Origin: CAZPCZ01 sp964585225
Lineage (GTDB): Bacteria; Patescibacteriota; Patescibacteriia; JACPHY01
Direction of reading: 5' to 3'
DNA: 13,399 bases
NCBI GenBank assembly: GCA_964585225.1
Contig: CAZPCZ010000038.1
Location: 1 to 13,399 of the forward strand
The notes under the pieces are model-generated. The model was not told the origin of the DNA. It did no database searches and was given only the letters and a program-made list of their open reading frames with translations. A program made the translations under genes and the position numbers. Below are positions 12,465 to 13,399 of this stretch, in pieces. Within the stretch, counting starts at the first letter, position 1, and every line of letters begins with the position of its first letter.

Positions 12465-12878
12465 TCACTTCCTCTTCACCCCGTACAAACTCCGGCTCTG
12501 CTTCCTCCCCTCGACGCCCGTCGCGTCGTAGACGCCGCGGACGATGTGGTACCGGATGCCCGGGAGATCCTTCACGCGGCCGCCGCGGATGAGCACGATC
12601 GAGTGCTCCTGGAGGTTGTGGCCGATGCCGGGGATGTACGCGGTGACCTCCTGCCCGTTCGACAACCGGACGCGCGCGATCTTCCGAATCGCGGAGTTCG
12701 GCTTCTTCGGCGTCATCGTCGTGACCTTGAGGCACACGCCGCGCTTGAACGGGCTCCCGGACGCCAAGGTCAAGCGCCGACGGTGGAGCGAGTCGAACAC
12801 GGTCTGGAGCGCCGGTGCCTTCGACTTCGTCCGGAGGGAGCGGCGCGGGTGACGGAGGAGTTGGCGGATGGTGGGCAT
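12465..12878 (-). CDS. rpsL: 30S ribosomal protein S12
   Basis: This 137-residue S12 is the decoding-centre protein of the 30S. Key stretches are MPTIRQLLRHPRRSLRTKSK, SPFKRGVCLKV, MTPKKPNSAIRKIARVRL (53-72), GIGHNLQEHSIVLIRGGRVK and DLPGIRYHIVRGVYDA. The lysine-rich PKKPNSA loop and RVKDLPG loop, where streptomycin-resistance changes occur, have the wild-type wording. Between SKAPALQ and SPFKRGVC it has a somewhat long linker (TVFDSLHRRRLTLASG), which I recall as usual in CPR S12. The ATG at 12878 is chosen because MPTI is invariant; the frame stays open upstream without family match. Confidence 0.98.
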   Translation of the reverse strand: MPTIRQLLRHPRRSLRTKSKAPALQTVFDSLHRRRLTLASGSPFKRGVCLKVTTMTPKKPNSAIRKIARVRLSNGQEVTAYIPGIGHNLQEHSIVLIRGGRVKDLPGIRYHIVRGVYDATGVEGRKQSRSLYGVKRK

Positions 12879-12892
12879 ATGACTTACGCCAA

Positions 12893-12996
12893 ATACGGAT
12901 GATGCAGATGGATCCCGCTGATGATGCGGATACGCGGATATCAAATCCGCAATATCCGCATATCTGTAGATCCGCGTAGAATCCGCATATCCGTAT
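12893..12996. repeat. GCGGAT/ATCCGC inverted repeat in the rpsL leader
   Basis: ATACGGAT at 12893-12900 and ATCCGTAT at 12989-12996 are exact reverse complements at the edges. Inside, GCGGAT copies lie on the left and four ATCCGC copies on the right. It would fall within the 5' leader of the transcript starting at the promoter at 13048-13076. It is the same repeat family as 61-187, at the other end of the window. Confidence 0.8.
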
Positions 12997-13047
12997 GATA
13001 CGCGAAGCGTGGAACGGAAAACGGCTCGGATCGAGTCGTCATGAACG

Positions 13048-13076
13048 AGCGTACCAAGGGGGGTCAGGCGTGTCAA
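13048..13076 (-). promoter_or_regulatory. Candidate main promoter of the str operon
   Basis: On the minus strand a perfect TTGACA (13076-13071) is followed after 17 bases by TACGCT (13053-13048), with TGG directly before it as an extended -10 (the -10 hexamer itself is only 3 of 6). The -35 box contains the TGA stop of the upstream protease gene. Transcription would begin near 13041 and give a leader of about 160 bases before rpsL. Confidence 0.62.
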
Positions 13077-13399
13077 AACAGGCCAGCGGCCCAGCGGAGC
13101 GCGCCGTGGAAGAGGCGGCCGAGGATCGCGCCGCCGGCCACCTGGTCTGCGATGATGAGGCCGAGGAGGAGCATCGGTCCACGGGTCTCGAGGAAGGAGC
13201 GTGTCGCTTCATACCGCGGATGATCCAACGCGCCCAAGAGCAACTTCGACCCGTCGAGCGGTGGGATGGGGATGAGGTTGAAGAGGAACAGGACGAGGTT
13301 GATCTGGAAGAAGAACGCGAGGGTGAGCACGAGGAGGTTGTTCGCCGAGAGCGCGCTCGTGCGCTCGATGGTTCCCGCCGCCCGCCCGGCGACCACGAG
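13073..13399 (-). CDS. Site-2-protease-like membrane metalloprotease (M50 family), C-terminal part
   Basis: The 5' end lies beyond the right edge, so only about the last half of the protein is visible. It contains a hydrophobic segment, LLVLTLAFFFQINLVLFLF, followed by NLIPIPPLDGSKLL, the NxxPxPxxDG motif in which the Asp is the third zinc ligand of M50 proteases. Another membrane-like segment is GPMLLLGLIIADQVAGGAIL. The HExxH motif would be upstream and is not seen. These proteases cut substrates within the membrane. Being next to rpsL is probably only positional, since a separate promoter starts at its stop codon. Confidence 0.82.
   Translation of the reverse strand, partial: LVVAGRAAGTIERTSALSANNLLVLTLAFFFQINLVLFLFNLIPIPPLDGSKLLLGALDHPRYEATRSFLETRGPMLLLGLIIADQVAGGAILGRLFHGALRWAAGLF

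Noticed and set aside
13020..13036. Terminator of the protease gene (CTCG-ATC-CGAG before TTTT)
   Set aside because: The stem is only 4 bp with a 3-base loop, too weak to call.
12879..13076. A 66-residue N-terminal extension of S12
   Set aside because: It is an open frame through repeat DNA; S12 starts invariantly with MPTI, and the promoter candidate lies within the supposed extension.
1..13399. Alternative genetic code with TGA as glycine (code 25)
   Set aside because: TGA ends many genes here at the expected family lengths, and conserved tryptophans and glycines use normal codons.

Overview
This window is a bacterial ribosomal-protein super-operon read entirely from the minus strand: the str, S10 and spc clusters run together, with all genes running from right to left. 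In transcription order it holds the 3' end of a site-2-type membrane protease gene, rpsL, rpsG, fusA, a small unrecognised gene, tuf, rpsJ, rplC, rplD, rplW, rplB, rpsS, rplV, rpsC, rplP, rpmC, rpsQ, rplN, rplX, rplE, rpsN and the first codons of rpsH. No plus-strand gene is convincing; the long plus-strand frames are antisense mirrors of GC-rich genes. There is no tRNA, rRNA, CRISPR array or transposase gene.

The organism looks like a GC-rich member of the Candidate Phyla Radiation (Patescibacteria). Reasons are the short four-cysteine S14, the zinc-ribbon L24, the S12, L16 and S10 wording, low-complexity tails on S10, L23, S19, L22, S3 and L29, and unusual repeat-filled spacers. This placement is from memory of these families and is moderate in confidence. 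TGA, TAG and TAA all serve as stops, so the code-25 lineages (Gracilibacteria, Absconditabacteria) are excluded.

Region by region: 13399-13041 carries the protease tail and a strong-looking promoter (TTGACA, 17 bp, extended -10) that overlaps the protease stop codon. Positions 12878-9773 hold rpsL, rpsG and fusA. Positions 9639-9182 hold a small gene with its own promoter-like sequence, a real Shine-Dalgarno sequence and a terminator-like hairpin, so it may be a self-contained unit between fusA and tuf. A second promoter-like sequence precedes tuf, which would start the transcript that runs on through the S10 and spc genes. A 100-N assembly gap (4427-4526) removes the end of rplB and the start of rpsS.

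The gene content is ordinary; what is unusual lies between and inside the genes. Most spacers carry their own short-unit repeat (6, 7, 8 or 12 bases), usually arranged as a large inverted repeat. Related heptamer arrays also lie inside the rplC and rplV coding sequences, and palindromes lie inside the tail of rpmC. Almost no gene has a Shine-Dalgarno sequence, yet 18 of the 20 visible start codons are preceded directly by T. I did not find a new defence or metabolic system.
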